NCBI GenBank assembly: GCA_027886175.1
Contig: JAJNNQ010000031.1
Location: forward strand, 1,216,501 to 1,280,500
DNA length: 64,000 nucleotides
DNA from: Phylloscopus collybita
Taxonomy: Eukaryota; Chordata; Aves; Passeriformes; Phylloscopidae
Direction of reading: 5' to 3'
The translations under genes and the position numbers were made by a program. The first letter of the stretch is position 1. Every line of letters starts with the position of its first letter. Below are positions 11,691 to 25,900 of this stretch, in pieces. The notes under the pieces are model-generated. The model ran no database searches, was not told where the DNA came from, and was given only the letters and a program-made list of their open reading frames with translations.

Positions 11691-13290
11691 TCAGGATAAA
11701 CTGTGGAAAGGAACTCTCTTTGCCCAAAATCCTCGGGAATGCAGTGACAGCCACACACTGACACTTCCAGGGAATCTGGTGGCTGAGCCAGCTCCAGCAG
11801 CGCTGGGCTCCCTTGCTCTATGCCAGCATCTATAAAATCCCAATTTTCTCCTCCAAACCCATCAGCTCTGTCATTAATTACCCAGCAGTGGCTGCAGGGT
11901 GGGCCAGGAGCCAGGGGTGCCCATCCCTGGATGTTCCTCTGCCCACACCTGGGCACGGCCGGGAACACCTGGATGTGATCCCAGGGATTATTTCCCAGGG
12001 ATATAAATATTTCAATGGCACTGGGAGCCCTGCCCCTGGCTGCTGCTGGGAGGGAATTCTGCTGGAACCCCGGGCAATGAGGATTCCAGGCTTTCTGTGC
12101 TGCCAGGCACTGACCCCCATCCCAGCAAACCCTGCATCCCACCCCAGGCCCTGGAAAAGGCTCCCAAAATGGAGTGACAGCACTGGGACTGTGGGGCTGT
12201 GGTTTGGATGGAAGTGTGTGACAGCCCAGGGGGAAAAACTCAGAGTTTCAGGGTTTAGAACACAGGGATGGATCTAAAGCAAGGTGGAGGGTTTAGGGCA
12301 GAGGCTGAGCCCTTCTTTTGCACCTTCTCCTCCATGGGCTGGGGGGTGTTTTGTAATTGGGGAGAAAAATCCTCATTGCGGGCCACAGGTTATTGGGTTA
12401 AAAGTGAAAATAATTTAGGTGTCATTTCTTAATTGGACAGTTTGTGCTTAAAAGGCCTTGTAGAGAGAGGCAGAGCCATTTTTCACTCTGTTAGCCAGAA
12501 CTCACAGCTTGTGAGACTGCAACATGGATAAGAATCAATAAACATCTGAGTCCAAACACAAAATCCATCTCTCGAGCATTTAACCCCGGTCCAACAGAAA
12601 AGAAGATAAAAAGCTACAGCTTTCCTACCCACCCATCCCTCCATCCACCCCAAACCTCCTCCAGGGAGCCTCTGGGAAGGCCCCAAACACAGCCCAGGGC
12701 ATCCATGGGCACCTCAACCCTTTGGCTTTTGGGGAGATGCTCCACCAAGCCCCACCACAGAGCCCACCCTGGCTCGGTCCCAAACCAGGTGAGCAAAGGA
12801 GACCCAAACACAACCAGAGAGGAATCAACCCCAGCATTTCAACATTCATCCAACCTGGATGAATGACTCGATCTGAAACCCCCAGGGTGGCCTTCAGCAG
12901 CTGAGAGCAAGGTCAAACCTTGGTTTGATCCCAAACCAAACCAAACCAAACCAAACCAAACCAAACCAAACCAAACCAAACCAAACCAAACCAAGGTTTT
13001 CAGCGCAAAAAGCAGGAAGGAATGAGGTCCCGGCTTGGGACCACCCTCCCCTGCCTGGCAGGGAAATCCAGGCCCAGAGGGATGGGGGGAATGGGGGCTC
13101 TGCTTTTGGGGTGCAGTTCCTCCAACAGCAGAGCCTGCTTGGCACCACGGGCACATTCAGCTTTTTTTTCATCGCTGGCTGTTTCAGCAACAGGAGAAAT
13201 CAAGCACGTCCTGCTGATTCTCTTCCACATACAAATGGCAAAGATTTTATAAAAATGTTACTAATTGTACCTAAAGTGTGAACTTGACTC
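11691..13290. other. Region downstream of KCNJ3; no gene, pentanucleotide (CCAAA)n
   Basis: No gene was recognised. At about 12932-12993 a perfect CCAAA pentanucleotide run of about 12 units occurs. The rest is unique-looking. Confidence 0.5.
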
Positions 13291-13291
13291 A

Positions 13292-13297
13292 TTTATT
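13292..13297 (-). terminator. KCNJ3: Candidate KCNJ3 polyadenylation signal AATAAA
   Basis: This is the first AATAAA on the minus strand after the KCNJ3 stop codon, about 710 bp downstream. Further AATAAA hexamers occur near 10350-10370 and 10550-10570, so a longer 3' UTR is possible. Assignment is by position only. Confidence 0.35.
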
Positions 13298-14006
13298 TAT
13301 CACTTTGCCCAGGCTTAAGAACACAAGTTTCTTCTCTAAACAAAGCCTGATGAAATACAGATTTTTTTTTTCCCCCCCCACCAGTGGCTTTGACACAGGG
13401 AACAACTCCCCCCTGCCCCCCCCCCAAAAAAAAAAAACCAAAAAACCTGAAAACAAACTAGAAACCAGCAGTGGATTTAAGGCGAGCAGATTTGGTGTGA
13501 GGAGTGAACTAAAACACCTCCTTGGAGGAGAAAAAAAAAAACCCCCAAACACATGCAGCAAACAATTTGGGTGAGCAAATCACGGACCCACAGTGGGAGA
13601 AAAGAAAACAAACCCCAAAGGCTTTCAACTCAAGTTCAACTTACCCTGCAAGTTCCCCGCTCCACGTTGTCCCTATTCCCTGGGGAATACAGGGGGGAGG
13701 AAGGCCCCTCTGCGTGTTTTTTTCGGGATACAGAGTATAAATACAGGAGGAGTCATGCCATGGACTAGATGCAGAGACTGCACACTATTATTGCATGCGC
13801 TGGGATCCTACACGCCAAGGACGCGGCCCCTCGCTGGGAATCCCGCGGGACGCTCCCGCCTCCTGGAGCACCGGCTCCATCCCGGCTCCCCCCCAGTCCA
13901 TCCCGGCTCCCTCGAGTCCATCCCGGCCCCGGGGCGGCCCCAAGCCCCCCGGCAGCCCCCGCTGGCCCAGCCCTGTGGGATCCCCCCCCGGCCCGGCCCC
14001 GGCGCG

Positions 14007-14593
14007 TTATGTGAAGCGGTCGGAGTTCATTTTGCGCAGCTTGGGCGGGAGGTTCCCCTCCATCCTGCCCCCGCCCCCCGAGAGCTTCTGCAGCTTGGGG
14101 GGCAGCTCCGCCACCGACTGGCTCATGGGATCCGACATCATCTTGGTGGTCTTGGAGCCCAGCTTCTCCTCGGAGTTGCCGGGCACCGAGCTGATGCGCT
14201 GGAGCTTCATGGGCAGGTCGCCCATGCTGTAGGCCTTCTCCGAGGTGGTGGAGCTCATCCTGAGCAGTTTTTTCGGGAAGTCGTCCCTCCCGGTGATTTT
14301 CTGCAGTTTTGAGGGCAGCTTTGTGCCCACCTCGTCGAGCCCATCCAGGCACTCCACGGAGTTGTTCCTCTCCTTGCTGTTGCTGACGGCGGGCGGGATC
14401 AGGGGCGAGGACATGAGGAGCATCTCCTCCTGCTCCTTCACGCTGTAGGGCGGGGTGGGCACCTCGAAGGTGGCGTGGAACTGGGAGTAATCCACTTTGA
14501 AGAACCCTTCTTCCAAGGAGATCACCGGGAAGAAGCGGTGGCCCCAGAGCACCTCGTCCTCCGTGTAGGACGTCCTGGCTTGGCACGTCATCC
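14007..14593 (-). CDS. KCNJ3: KCNJ3 terminal coding exon 3 (residues 299-493)
   Basis: The exon begins after the acceptor CTCGCAG with GG-ATG-ACG-TGC, completing Gly299 and continuing [14 protein letters not shown]. It ends at a TAA stop at 14009-14007. It encodes the remainder of the cytoplasmic domain and the long GIRK1-only tail, with [27 protein letters not shown] and the final MNSDRFT. The repeated 'LP.KLQ/R' pattern of the mammalian tail is retained. A short Gly run (SGGGGR) replaces part of the mammalian sequence. The length is 587 nt. The open frame upstream of the acceptor is intronic. Confidence 0.97.
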
Positions 14594-17500
14594 CTGCGAG
14601 GAGAAGGGAGGAGAAAGCTTCCACCAGTCCCAGGAAATCCCGGAGCAATTCCATAAAATGGATTTTACGGGTTTAAATGTATTTAAAAAAAAAAACAACA
14701 TTGGCCTGCCCTTGTTTGGAGGAAACGATGCGCCCGTGATTTGCTCACCCAAGTTGTTTGCTGCATGTGTTTGGGGAGGTTTAGTTGGATTTTAGGGAAA
14801 ATTCCTTCATGGAAAGGGTTGTCCAAGGCAGTGGTGGAGTCCCCATCCCTGGAGGGATTTCAGAGCCCTGTGGATGTGGCACTGGGGATGTGGGGCAGTG
14901 GTGCTGCCTGATGGTTGGACTTGAAGGCCTTAGAGGTCTTTCCCTTTCCTGTAAAGATTTCATGATTCTAGGATTCTACATCTGTTAAATCGTCATTCCC
15001 AAGTGGAAAGGGGCCAACAGCAGTGGAAGGGGCGGAGCTGAGGAATTCCCACTTACATATTTGCCAGAAAAACCCTTTTTCTGACCTAGAGACTCCTGAG
15101 ACTCTGACCCAGGGGCTCCTGAGAGGCGTTTTAAAAGATTTTATTCCATTTTCAGTCTCATGTGAAGGGTGAGACAGTGCAGATGTCACGACTCAGGCCA
15201 TCACAATCAGAAGCCAAACCATTTCTTAATTCCAATCCATTATAAGCGTTTTTTGGCCCACCAGCTTTTGCCACACCGTGCTGCTAATGCTGCTGAGCCA
15301 ATCATCTGAAAACACTCCACGTGGGTCCTACTACAAGGCATCTTTCTCCGTTCTAGTTCTCCAAAGTATCTGCTCTGTTTGCAAGGCCGTGGTTTGAACC
15401 TTGTTTCCAGCTCCATTTCTCTCTCAGCAACGCCTGTCCTGCCCCATGGCCTTTCCAAGCCAGCCCGTTTTATCTCAGAGTTTGCACACAGATGCACAGA
15501 ACCCTGTGAGCCTTGTGCCAGGCTTTGGGAATCCCCTACAAATCCATTTCCCACACCTTGACAGACCCTTTGGGAAGTGCTGCTGCCCAAGGGACAGCGG
15601 GGCTACCTGAGGACCCTGGCACTGAGGCAGCAGGAGCTGTAAGGGCCAATGGGACTTGTCAGACCCCAAACTATTCCTGAGTTATTCCCTATTTCCCTCA
15701 TATCCATGATCACACACAAACCCAGCCCCTGATCAGCACCTGCCAACCCCTCAGCCAGCACCCAGTCCTACAAAAGACATTTATTCCTCCTCAAAGGCCT
15801 CAGCAGCAATCTGCTCCCACGCCCGTCGCTGCCAGCCTGGGCTCCAGCTCCAAAAGATTACCAGGGAATAAAATCCATGACTAAGAGGCACAAGGCTGCC
15901 CTTCCTCTTCCTCCCACCGTGGAGAAATGTCCCCTCAAGCACCAGACCTGGCCACCCTGGTGACCCCTGGGAATCAGAGGGAGGTGATGCTCATGGATTG
16001 CTGGAGGCTTCCAGAAGAAACCCTGCTTTTCTCTTTTCTTTTTTTTTTTTTATCATCATCATCATTATTAGTATTATTTTTAACCACCCTCTGTAGAAAT
16101 CTGTAAATAGAATTGCGCTGCCATTTGCTCCTCACGCAGCCAAGTGGAAATGTGACATTTGGGTTTCAGGAAGCTCCATCCACCTCTGCAAACACATCCC
16201 CTGCCTGGCTCACCAGGAGCCAGGAGAAAAGGGAAGGAACTTGGGAAGGCACCGGAAAAACAGCAGCGAGGGGGAGTGGGATGGAATGTGACACACAGCC
16301 AGGAAAATTCCAGTTTATCCCACTCCATGCCCTGGCTGATGGAATCAGTGCTGGTTTTGCTGCTGATCATGAGACAAAACTCTGTTTCCCACTTTACCTC
16401 TTGGGAGGAAAATATGAATCCAGGGATTTTAGCACTGGGTGCTGCTCCCACTGCCAGGGAGGCCTCCCACCTGCAGGAGCACACCCAGAGCCACCCCACA
16501 GCCTCCCCCAGGACAGATTTTGTACTTTCCAGTGAATTTTCACCCAGAGCCCAGCTGGTCCTGTTTATGAAGTGCAGAGGAAGCAATCCCGCTCCTAAAG
16601 GGTTTAGGAAAAGCCTGCAATTCCAAAAGAAATGGCAATTTGAGTGAGTTCCTCTTCCAGCTGTGCCCTTCGCTCTGCAGCTGCTCAGGAGCAGCTTCAG
16701 CAGCAGATCCCAGAGCCTCCCCTCCCGTGCCTCAGCCCTGACTCCAACTGGGACTTCCTTAGGGACTGAACATGGGATTCCACATCTGAAACCCCATCCA
16801 CATCTGCATCCATATCCACATCTGCATTCCCATCCACATCTGCATCCATATCCACATCTGCATCCCCATCCACATCTGCACCCCCATTCATGCTGATTTC
16901 CATATCCACAGCTGCATGCCCATCCCATCCACATCCTCATCCTCTTCTGCATCCACATCTCCAGACCCAGATCCATCCACATTCCCATTCCCATTCAAAT
17001 TCCCATCTCAATCTGCATCCTCATCCCTGTCAGTATCTGCATTCCCACCCCCATCCCCTTCTGTGTCTGCATCCACATTCCCATCTCCTTCTGCATCCAC
17101 ATCTCCAGACCCAGATCCATCTGCATTCCCATTCCCATCTAAATTCCCACTCAAATCCCCATCCCAATCCCCATCCCCTTCTGCCTCCACATTCCCATCC
17201 CAGGCAACCCCATGGCAAGGTCCCAAGGGCTATTTCCACCTCCTGCCTCTCCCTCCTTGGCTTTCCAAGGAGGAATTTTGTGCCCAATTTGTTACCATGG
17301 AAAAATGCATCAGCAGAATCTCGGGAAAACCAGGGTCTGTCTCGTTCCCACATCAGCTCACAGGAGGGAAAAATATTTGCAGGAGTATCATTTGTCTTTC
17401 AAACCCATTTATCTCCTTCCCCAGCAAACCCAAGGGCACAAATTATTTAAGAGCCTCACGGGGTGAAGAGCAGCAGCCAATATTCCCAACATTCTTGGGA

Positions 17501-20500
17501 ACATGTGTCAGCCAACAGACAGTGCTGAGAGGTGCTACCACGGCCCGGACAAGAAATCAATTCCCAGCTTTTCTTCCAGCTCTGCTGCCTTTTCCAGCTT
17601 TCCCTTTGTGCTCCGTGTTCCCAGCACCGCCTCAGTCCCAGCTCTGAGCTCCCAGGGCTGCTCTGCTGCTCCACACCTGAATTCCAGCAACAACAGAATC
17701 CCAGAACGGTTTGGGTGGGAAGGGATCTTATAAATCATCTCATCCCACCCCTGCCATGGCAGGGACACCTTCCCCTTCACTTCCCATCCCAGGGAACAGC
17801 CCTGCCTGCTGCATTCCCATTATCCCAAGGGCTGGGGATTAGGGCACCAGTCAGTGAATTTGCCGGTGTGGAACTCGGTTTGTTAGGGAGAGATTTGGGA
17901 AGTGTTTGGTTTTAGGAAGCAAAGGACACTGGGGCCCTTTGGAAGGATCCACGTTTGTGTGTTCAGTTCAGTTTCATCCTTCAAAATTTTCTTGAAGCTC
18001 GGTCTTGGGAAAAATGGGGAATTTTGTTATCAAGCAGAAAGTGTCTCCATGCAGGGGGAGGGAGGAGAAGGTTTGGATTGGGAGGGACCTTAAACCCCAT
18101 CCCATTTCACCCAGGGACACCTCCCACCACCCCAGGCTGCTCCAGCCTGGCCTTGGGCACTGCCAGGGCTCCACAGCTGCTCTGGGAATCCCAGCCCAGC
18201 CAGGAATTCCCAATTCCCAATCTCCCAGCCAGCCCTGCCCTCTGGCAGTGGGAGCCATTCCCTGTGTCCTGTCCCTCCAGCCCTTGTCCCCAGTCCCTCT
18301 GCAGCTCTCCTGGAGCCCCTTCAGGCCCTGCCAGGGGCTGGGAGCTCTCCCTGGAGCCTTCCCTTCTCCAGGGGAACATTCCCAGCTCTCCCTGGAGCCT
18401 TCCCTTCTCCAGGGGAACATTCCCAGCTCTCTCTGGAGCCTTCCCTTCTCCAGGGGAACATTCCCAGCTCTCCCTGGAGCCTTCCCTTCTCCAGGGGAAC
18501 ATTCCCAGCTCTCCCTGGAGCCTTTCCCTTCTCCAGGGGACTTTCCCAGTTCTCCCAGCCCGGCTCCATGGCAGAGGGGCTCCATCCTACACCAGAACCT
18601 GTGTCCCCACCACACTTCCTAGAAAGCACCAATCCCCAATTCCCTGAGTATTCCCACGTTTTCCCACAGAAAGAGCAGGATCGGTTGCGTGCTCCCCACC
18701 TCTGCTGAGAACCACCCCAGGATTATTTTCCATTCACTTTGCTGATGGCTCTCCCTCCCTCCCGGCTCCCAGTTTTCAGTTCCTGCTGTTGCCATGGAAG
18801 AGTTTTCATTTTCTGAGCTTTTTCCCCCTCAGCAGGACCCGCGGCCTGCGCGGCCTGCGCGGCCTCCACCCCGACCGCGGGCCTGCTCCCCTCGGCCCCA
18901 GCTCCCCACACGACTGACGTTCATTTGCAGGATAAATTCCCAGCTCTGGCTCGGAAGCAAACAGGCTGCCTGCAGTGCAGTTATTTATTATGGAATTAAG
19001 CAGCCGTTTGTCAAAGGAAAAGGCTTTGGAGCTGTTTTGTTCCCTGCTCCCAGCTCGGCCTCCCTCACCGCGGGCTCTGGGAGCCAGCAAAGCTCTGCCT
19101 GCACACAAATCCCACCTGGGCATGGATTCCAGTAGAAATACCCCCAAATAGCCAATAAAACCCCTCTCCATCGCTCCAGAAACAGGGAATGCTTTTGATG
19201 CATATGGGGGATCCAGAGGAGCTGTGGCTGCCCCATCCCTGAAAGTGTCCCAGGCCACTCGGATGGGCCTTGGAGCACCCTGGGATGGTGGAGGGTGTGA
19301 AAAGTGAAGGATGATCCTTAAATTCCCTCCCAACCCAAGCCATTCCATGGGATGATCCTTAAATTCCCTTCCCAACCCAAGCCATTCCATGGGATGATCC
19401 TTAAATTCCCTTCCCATCCAAGCCATTCCATGGGATGATCCTTAAATTCCCTTCTCATCCAAGCCATTCCATGGGATGATCCTTAAATTCCCTTCCCAAC
19501 CCAAGTCATTCCATGGGATGATCCTTAAATTCCCTTCCCATCCAAGCCATTCCATGGGATGATCCTTAAATTCCCTTCCCAAGCCATTCCATGGGATGAC
19601 CCTTAAATTCCCTTCCCAAGCCATTCCATGGGATGATCCTTAAATTCTCTTCCCATCCAAGCCATTCTATGGGATGATCCTTAAATTCCCTCCCAACCCA
19701 AGCCATTCCATGGGATGACCCTTAAATTCCCTTCCCAAGCCATTCCATGGGATGATCCTTAAATTCCCTTCCCATCCAAGCCATTCCATGGGATGATCCT
19801 TAAATTCCCTTCCCATCCAAGCCATTCCATGACTCTGTGACTCACTGTCAGCCCAGCTCGGAGCTGCATCCCTGGATTAACCAGGGGGCAGATGGAGGCC
19901 AAAATAATAATAACAAATAAAAAAAAAAAAAAAAAGCCACAAATAAATGCTTTGACTAATCCCACCCTCTAATAATCCTCCAATTACTTCCAAATTTCCA
20001 AAGGGCCCAGATGGAGCCGGCTGTTTTCCAGAGCTCATCACCCATCGCCTTGAAAAGAATCCCAGCCCCGTTATTTATCCCATTTGAGTCCCGAGGCTGG
20101 CCGCTGCCTGGGAAATCACGGATCATTCATCAGCTTTTCACAGCTCCCCCCCTGCCCTGGGAGAGGCCTCAGAGAAGCAATTCTGGCACCCAAAGGTTCC
20201 CTGGACTCTTTCCCCTCTCCAAAGGAATGCCAGAAATTTCACCTTCAGCCGTTGGGATGCAGTCTGCTGGACACAGGGACACTGGGTGTCCTTCCCAATG
20301 AAATGGAAAAGTTCATCTTCACCAGTGGGGAAAGAGGGAATTAGCTGGGAATTAATTGGGATTTACAGCGAGCCAGCAGCAGGTGGTCCCAACAGCCACA
20401 GAAAGGGCATCTCTGTGCCCTAGGGTTGAAAGGAAAAGGAATCTGCAGCAGGAATTCCTGGCCAAAATGCACAAATATCCTTCTCTTTGTCAGGTCTTTT

Positions 20501-22905
20501 AACTTTTTTCCTTAGGAAGAGCTCCTACCCTGCAGGAGCAGAGCCAGGGGCTCCTCCCTGTGCATTTTGGGGGCTGATCTGCCTTAAACTGCAGCTTTAT
20601 CTGCAAAACCTCCGAAACACCAGTCAGACGTGAATCACAGGGCAAAGCCTGATGAGTTTCTGACAATTGAGCTAATTCAGAGTTGTGATTTAAGGCCCAG
20701 GAAGGGAAGAGCAAAGCCTGATTAGCACTTGAGATAAAAACATACGAGGCTGAGCCTCGGCTCCTGTAGGACTGAGGGAGGGAAAAAGATTCCCACAGCA
20801 ACCTCTGCTCTTCCAGGAGCGCTGAGGAAACGATGGGATCTTGGAATGGTTTGGGTCAGAGGGGAAATCGAGGATCAGCCACAGGCACGGACACCTCCCA
20901 CTACCCCAGGCTGCTCCAGCCTGGCCTGGGACACCTCCAGGGATCCAGGGGCAGCCACAGCTCCACCCCAAATCCAGGGATGGCAGCTGGTTCATCCCAT
21001 TTACCTGAGGAAAACTGGGAAATGCTGATGTTCACAGCTGGGACGGTGACAGCTGGCTGAGGTCTGCCATCAGCCAGACAGGGGGGACACAAACAGGGGG
21101 TCAGCTCCCACACCGGGAGGGTTCAGCTCCCAGGCTCTCCCTCTCCCCCTGCAGTGCTGCTGTCCTTCCAGGGAAGCTCAGCTGGCAGCCTGGGAAGCAC
21201 AGAGCCCAGGGAGGGCTCCCCAGGGCGTGGGGCTGCAGCTCCAGCACCTCCAGCTCCCCGGGAACAGCTCCCAACTATTCTTGGAATTGGCATTTCCCCA
21301 GCCCCGCAGCAAGGCTGCTCCCTGATTGAAGTGATGATGGCTGGAAGTGCTCCAGAATGTTCTGGCAACTCCTGGCCAGGGAGCTGGGAATGTTCCCCTG
21401 GAGAAGGGAAAGGCTCCAGGGAGAGTTGGGAATGTTCCCCTGGAGAGGAGAAGCTCCAGGGAGAGCTGGGAATGTTCCCCTGGAGAAGGGAAGGCTCCAG
21501 GGAGAGCTGGGAATGTTCCCCTGGAGAAGGGAAGGCTCCAGGGAGAGCTGGGAATGTTCCCCTGGAGAAGGGAAGGCTCCAGGGAGAGCTCCCAGCCCCT
21601 GGCAGGGCCTGAAGGGGCTCCAGGAGAGCTGCAGAGGGACTGGGGACAAGGGCTGGAGGGACAGGACACAGGGAATGGCTCCCAGTGCCAGAGGGCAGGG
21701 CTGGCTGGGAGATTGGGAATTGGGAATTCCTGGCTGGGCTGGGATTCCCAGAGCAGCTGTGGATCCCTGGCAGTGCCCAAGGCCAGGCTGGAGCAGCCTG
21801 GGAGGTGTCCCTGCCATGGCAGGGGGTGGATTGGGGTGGGATTTAAGGTCCTTCCATCCCAAAGCATTGGGAATTGGGAATTGTTCCCTGGGAGGATGCT
21901 GAGGCAATCTTTCTATAAAAACCCATTTTGGTTAAAGGGGAAAAAAAAATAATACACAGCATCTCCTGAAAGGGAAGATACAAAACAGGTCCCAAAGGTA
22001 CCAACCATGAAAGCCCTTTGTGAATCCATGAAAATGCCACGGAATCCCAGAATTATTTGGGCTGGAAGATGATCAAAGACCATCTAATTCCACACCTCCC
22101 ACTGCCCCAGGCTGCTCCCAGCCCCATCCAGCCTGGCCTTGGGCACTGCCAGGGACCCCAGGGCAGCCCCAGCTGCTCTGGGCACCCCAACACACAGGAG
22201 ATTTAACACCTGCAGTCCGTGTGCAAAAGGGAACCAAACCGATCCCTAAGATCCCTTCCATCCCAAACCATTCCGCGATCCCATCCACCCCGTGGCTCCA
22301 GATCCCACTCCTGTCACTCAGACGTGGTTTTATCCCAAATCCTCCATTTCTCCTCACCCCGAGGAGCAACCCCAGGCTCCTGCCCCGCCCCGTTGTTTAT
22401 CTCCATTCCATAAATACCTCCTGCCTCATTCCCACTGCTCTCCCGGAGCATTCCTGACATTTAAACAAGAGCTGTGACACCAAAGGTATTTTCCTTATCA
22501 GCCAGGCCTCTTCCAGGGGCACCTTTTAATCCCTCACACCTCCAGATTTCCCTGGCACCCTCAGCAGCTCCTCCTGGACTTTGCCAGGAGTATCCTTAGC
22601 CCAAGCCACGGCAGGTTTCCAAAATCCCACGGAAGCAGCCCAGGAAAGCACATCCTGCTGCTACTCCCACACCCAGGGGTGCAGTGGGCTGCTGGCAGGT
22701 GAGAAACCTCCAGGTTTTGTATCCAAAAAAGACACAAATGAAAAGGAAAGTTTGGCAGCCTCCAGGCCTGGAGCAGGGCTTGCCATCCTTTTGGGGAGAG
22801 CAGAGGCAGGAGCAGCTGTCTGATCAAACATTCCATGCAATAACACACATTCCACGCAACAATTAATCCTGGCTGGGAGAATCTGCTATTTTTATCCTCT
22901 CCTGG

Positions 22906-22943
<38 letters not shown>

Positions 22944-25900
22944 GGTTTGGTGGGTTTTTTTGTTGTTGGTTTTTTTTTTTTTTTTTTTTTGGTTGGGTTT
23001 TTTTGGGGGTTTGTTTTTTTTTTTTAATCCCAACCCCAGGCTGGGCTCCGTTCCTCCTCCCTCCGGCTGGAATGCGTCAGGGCCCCTCCCAGCCCCCTCC
23101 CTGGAGCAGGCTCCTTTCCCAGAGCCATCTGCCACCTCCCCAGGTCTGCAGCACTCCCCTCCCACCCGGCTGGGATTGACTCAGCAGCACCAGAAGGGCA
23201 GGATTGCATTCCCTGCTCGGGGAAGGGCAGGGGGGAAAGGGATGGAGGGAGGAGGGATGGGAATGGGAGAGGCAGTGGATCCCCCTCTCCTCGGATGGGG
23301 ATGTTCCCAGGGATAAAATGGGGTTTGGGTAAAAACTGGGATTGCCCATCCATGGCCTGGAGAAATGCAGTGGATGCTCTCCAGAGCTCCCAACAGCCTG
23401 GAGTATTCCCAGATTCTTCCTGACAGCCCTATGGAAACATTCCTGGGGCTGAACAGAGAATCCCAGACTGGTTTGGGTTGGAAGAGAAATTTAGGATCAT
23501 CCCATTCCACCCCCTGCCATGGGCAGGAACACCTTCCCTTATCCCAGGCTGCTCCAAGCCCTGTCCAGCCTGGCCTGGGACACTTCCAGGGATCCAGGGC
23601 AGCCACAGCCTTTCTGGGAATCTGTGCCAGGAAAAAATTCCTTCATGGAAAAGGCTGGCCAGCCCTGGCAGTCCCCATCCCTGGAGGAATTCCAAAGCCC
23701 TGTGGATGTGGGGGCATGGGGCAGTCTGGGAATGGTTGGGCTCCACGGTCTCAGAGGGATTTCCCTAAAAAAAAAAAAAAAAAAAGGAGCTGGTTCTGCT
23801 TTTCATGGAGCCAGGGCTCCGGAGTGCAGCTGGAAACGAGGGGATTCACTTGTAGCTGGATGTTGGGAATGATGGGGAAGCACCACGGGGAGACAGGAAT
23901 GCTCTGCCAAATCCCAGGAGATTGGTGGAGGTCAGACCAACACCTGAGGGAAGCCTGAGGAGACCAGGGAGGTAAAAAAAAAAAAAAAAAAAAAATCTTG
24001 GCAATAATTTCTGCTCTCCAGAGGAGAAGATTTGCACGGTGAGGCTGAGCCCAGCCCTCCCCTGCCAGCCGCTCCCCCAAACACCCACCCGGCCATATGG
24101 GCCCAGCACCGAAATAGAGCTTCCCTCTGCAGCCCCCCCAGCACCCCCAGAGACGCCTTCCTGGATGCCAAACCCCGCTCTCCTCACGTGGAAAGGGACA
24201 ATTTCCTGGGGTGGAGCACCCCTGGGCCTCCAGGCTCTGGGGGTGTTCCCTGAGCCCCGCTCCGGGCCAGCATCCCTGCCTGCTGGCTGCTTGGGAGAGA
24301 CTGATTCCAAACAGAAGCCAAAGTCAGCAGCCACTTCCTGAGCTGGAAATAATCTGTGCCGGCATCAGGGTGGATGCAGAGAGGGATCAGCTGCCTCTGG
24401 TTGTGCAGAGAAGCTGTGGAAGCCCCATCCCTGGAAGCGTCCAAGGCTGGACAGGGTTTGGAGCAGCCTGGGATAAGGGAAGGTGTCCCTGCCCATGGCA
24501 GGGGGTGGGATGAGATGATCCTGAATTTCTCTTCCAACCCAAACCAGTCTGGGATTCTCTGTTCAGCACCAGTTTCCATAGGGCTGTGCTGTCAGGAAGA
24601 ATCTGGGAATACTCCAGGCTGTTGGGAGCTCTGGAGAGCATCCACTGCATTTCTCCAGGCCATGGATGGGTCAGTTCAAATCCCAGCTTTTATCCAAACT
24701 GGATATCTGGCAGGGGGTGGAGCTGGATGGCCTCAGGGTCCCTCCCAACCCACAAAGCAGCCTGGGATTCCAGGATTTTCCAGCAGGCAGCACAGCAGGA
24801 GCTGTGTTTGGGAATATCCCCTCAGGGTTTCGTGCCGCTGGTTCGGCGCAGGGATGGATTTGTTGGGCGTCCTTAAAACATGGAACGCTCTGAGGGCAGC
24901 CAGTCACCCCCAGAACTGCTCCCAGCAAAGCTGCTCTGTGCTTCCTGCTCCTCACCTGCAGCCCCAGCTCGGAATTCAAGGAGAGACCCCCCCCTCAAAT
25001 CAATCATGGGAGAGGGAAAAGGGCTGGAGCTGTGCCAGAGGGAGTTGGGATGGATTTCAGGGCAAGGTTCTTCCCCAGAGGGTGCTGGGCACTGCCCAGG
25101 CTCCCCAGGGGATGGGCACATTCCCTACAGCTCCAGGAATGCCCAGGGTGGGATTTTGGGGTGTCTGTGCAGGACCAAGAGCCAGATCCATGATCCTGTG
25201 GGTCCCTTCCAGCTCTGACATTCCACACTTCTGTGCAAACCTCCTTCAGCATCCCCTCGTGGGATCCCAATATTTAAAATTCCTGGACTGCACCCCCAGG
25301 GCTGGACCCAGGGGATGACCCCAGAGCCTGGAAAAGGGGATCACCAGCCCCTGGCAGCCCTGAGAACCCCAAAGCTCCCGTTCTGAGGGATCCTTCTGCT
25401 CCTCTGTGCCCCAGACAGCTGCTGAGGCTGCGCTCCAGCAGCTTCTCCAGCTCCTCACCTGCATCCATCTGTCTGGCACTGGGAACAGCCCAGTCCCCAC
25501 TCCCAGCATCTCCTGTTCATGGATTGCAGATCCCTGCACAGCTCTGACACCACCACATCCCTTGAACTGAGCACAGCTTGTGGCAGGCAGAGCTGACAAA
25601 CGCTGGCACCAGGGCAGCACTGACTGCCTCAGGGGCTGCAAAAGGCTCCTCAGGAACCCACAGGCTCCTTGCTGGGCCCTGGAGGCACCAAGATGTACAA
25701 ATATCACGGAATGCCAGGCTGCCAGAGCGGTTTGGGTGGGAGGGGATCTTAAATCCCATCCTATCCCAGCCCCTGCCCCGGGCAGGGACACCTCCCGCTG
25801 TCCCAGGCTGCTCCAGCCTGGCACTGCACACTCCCAGGGATTGGCCAGCCATGGAATAACCTGTGCCAGGTTAGAATAACCTGTGCCAGGGCCTCCCCAG

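Noticed and set aside
12932..12993. Telomere-like repeat
   Set aside because: The unit is CCAAA, not CCCTAA; it is a simple pentanucleotide.
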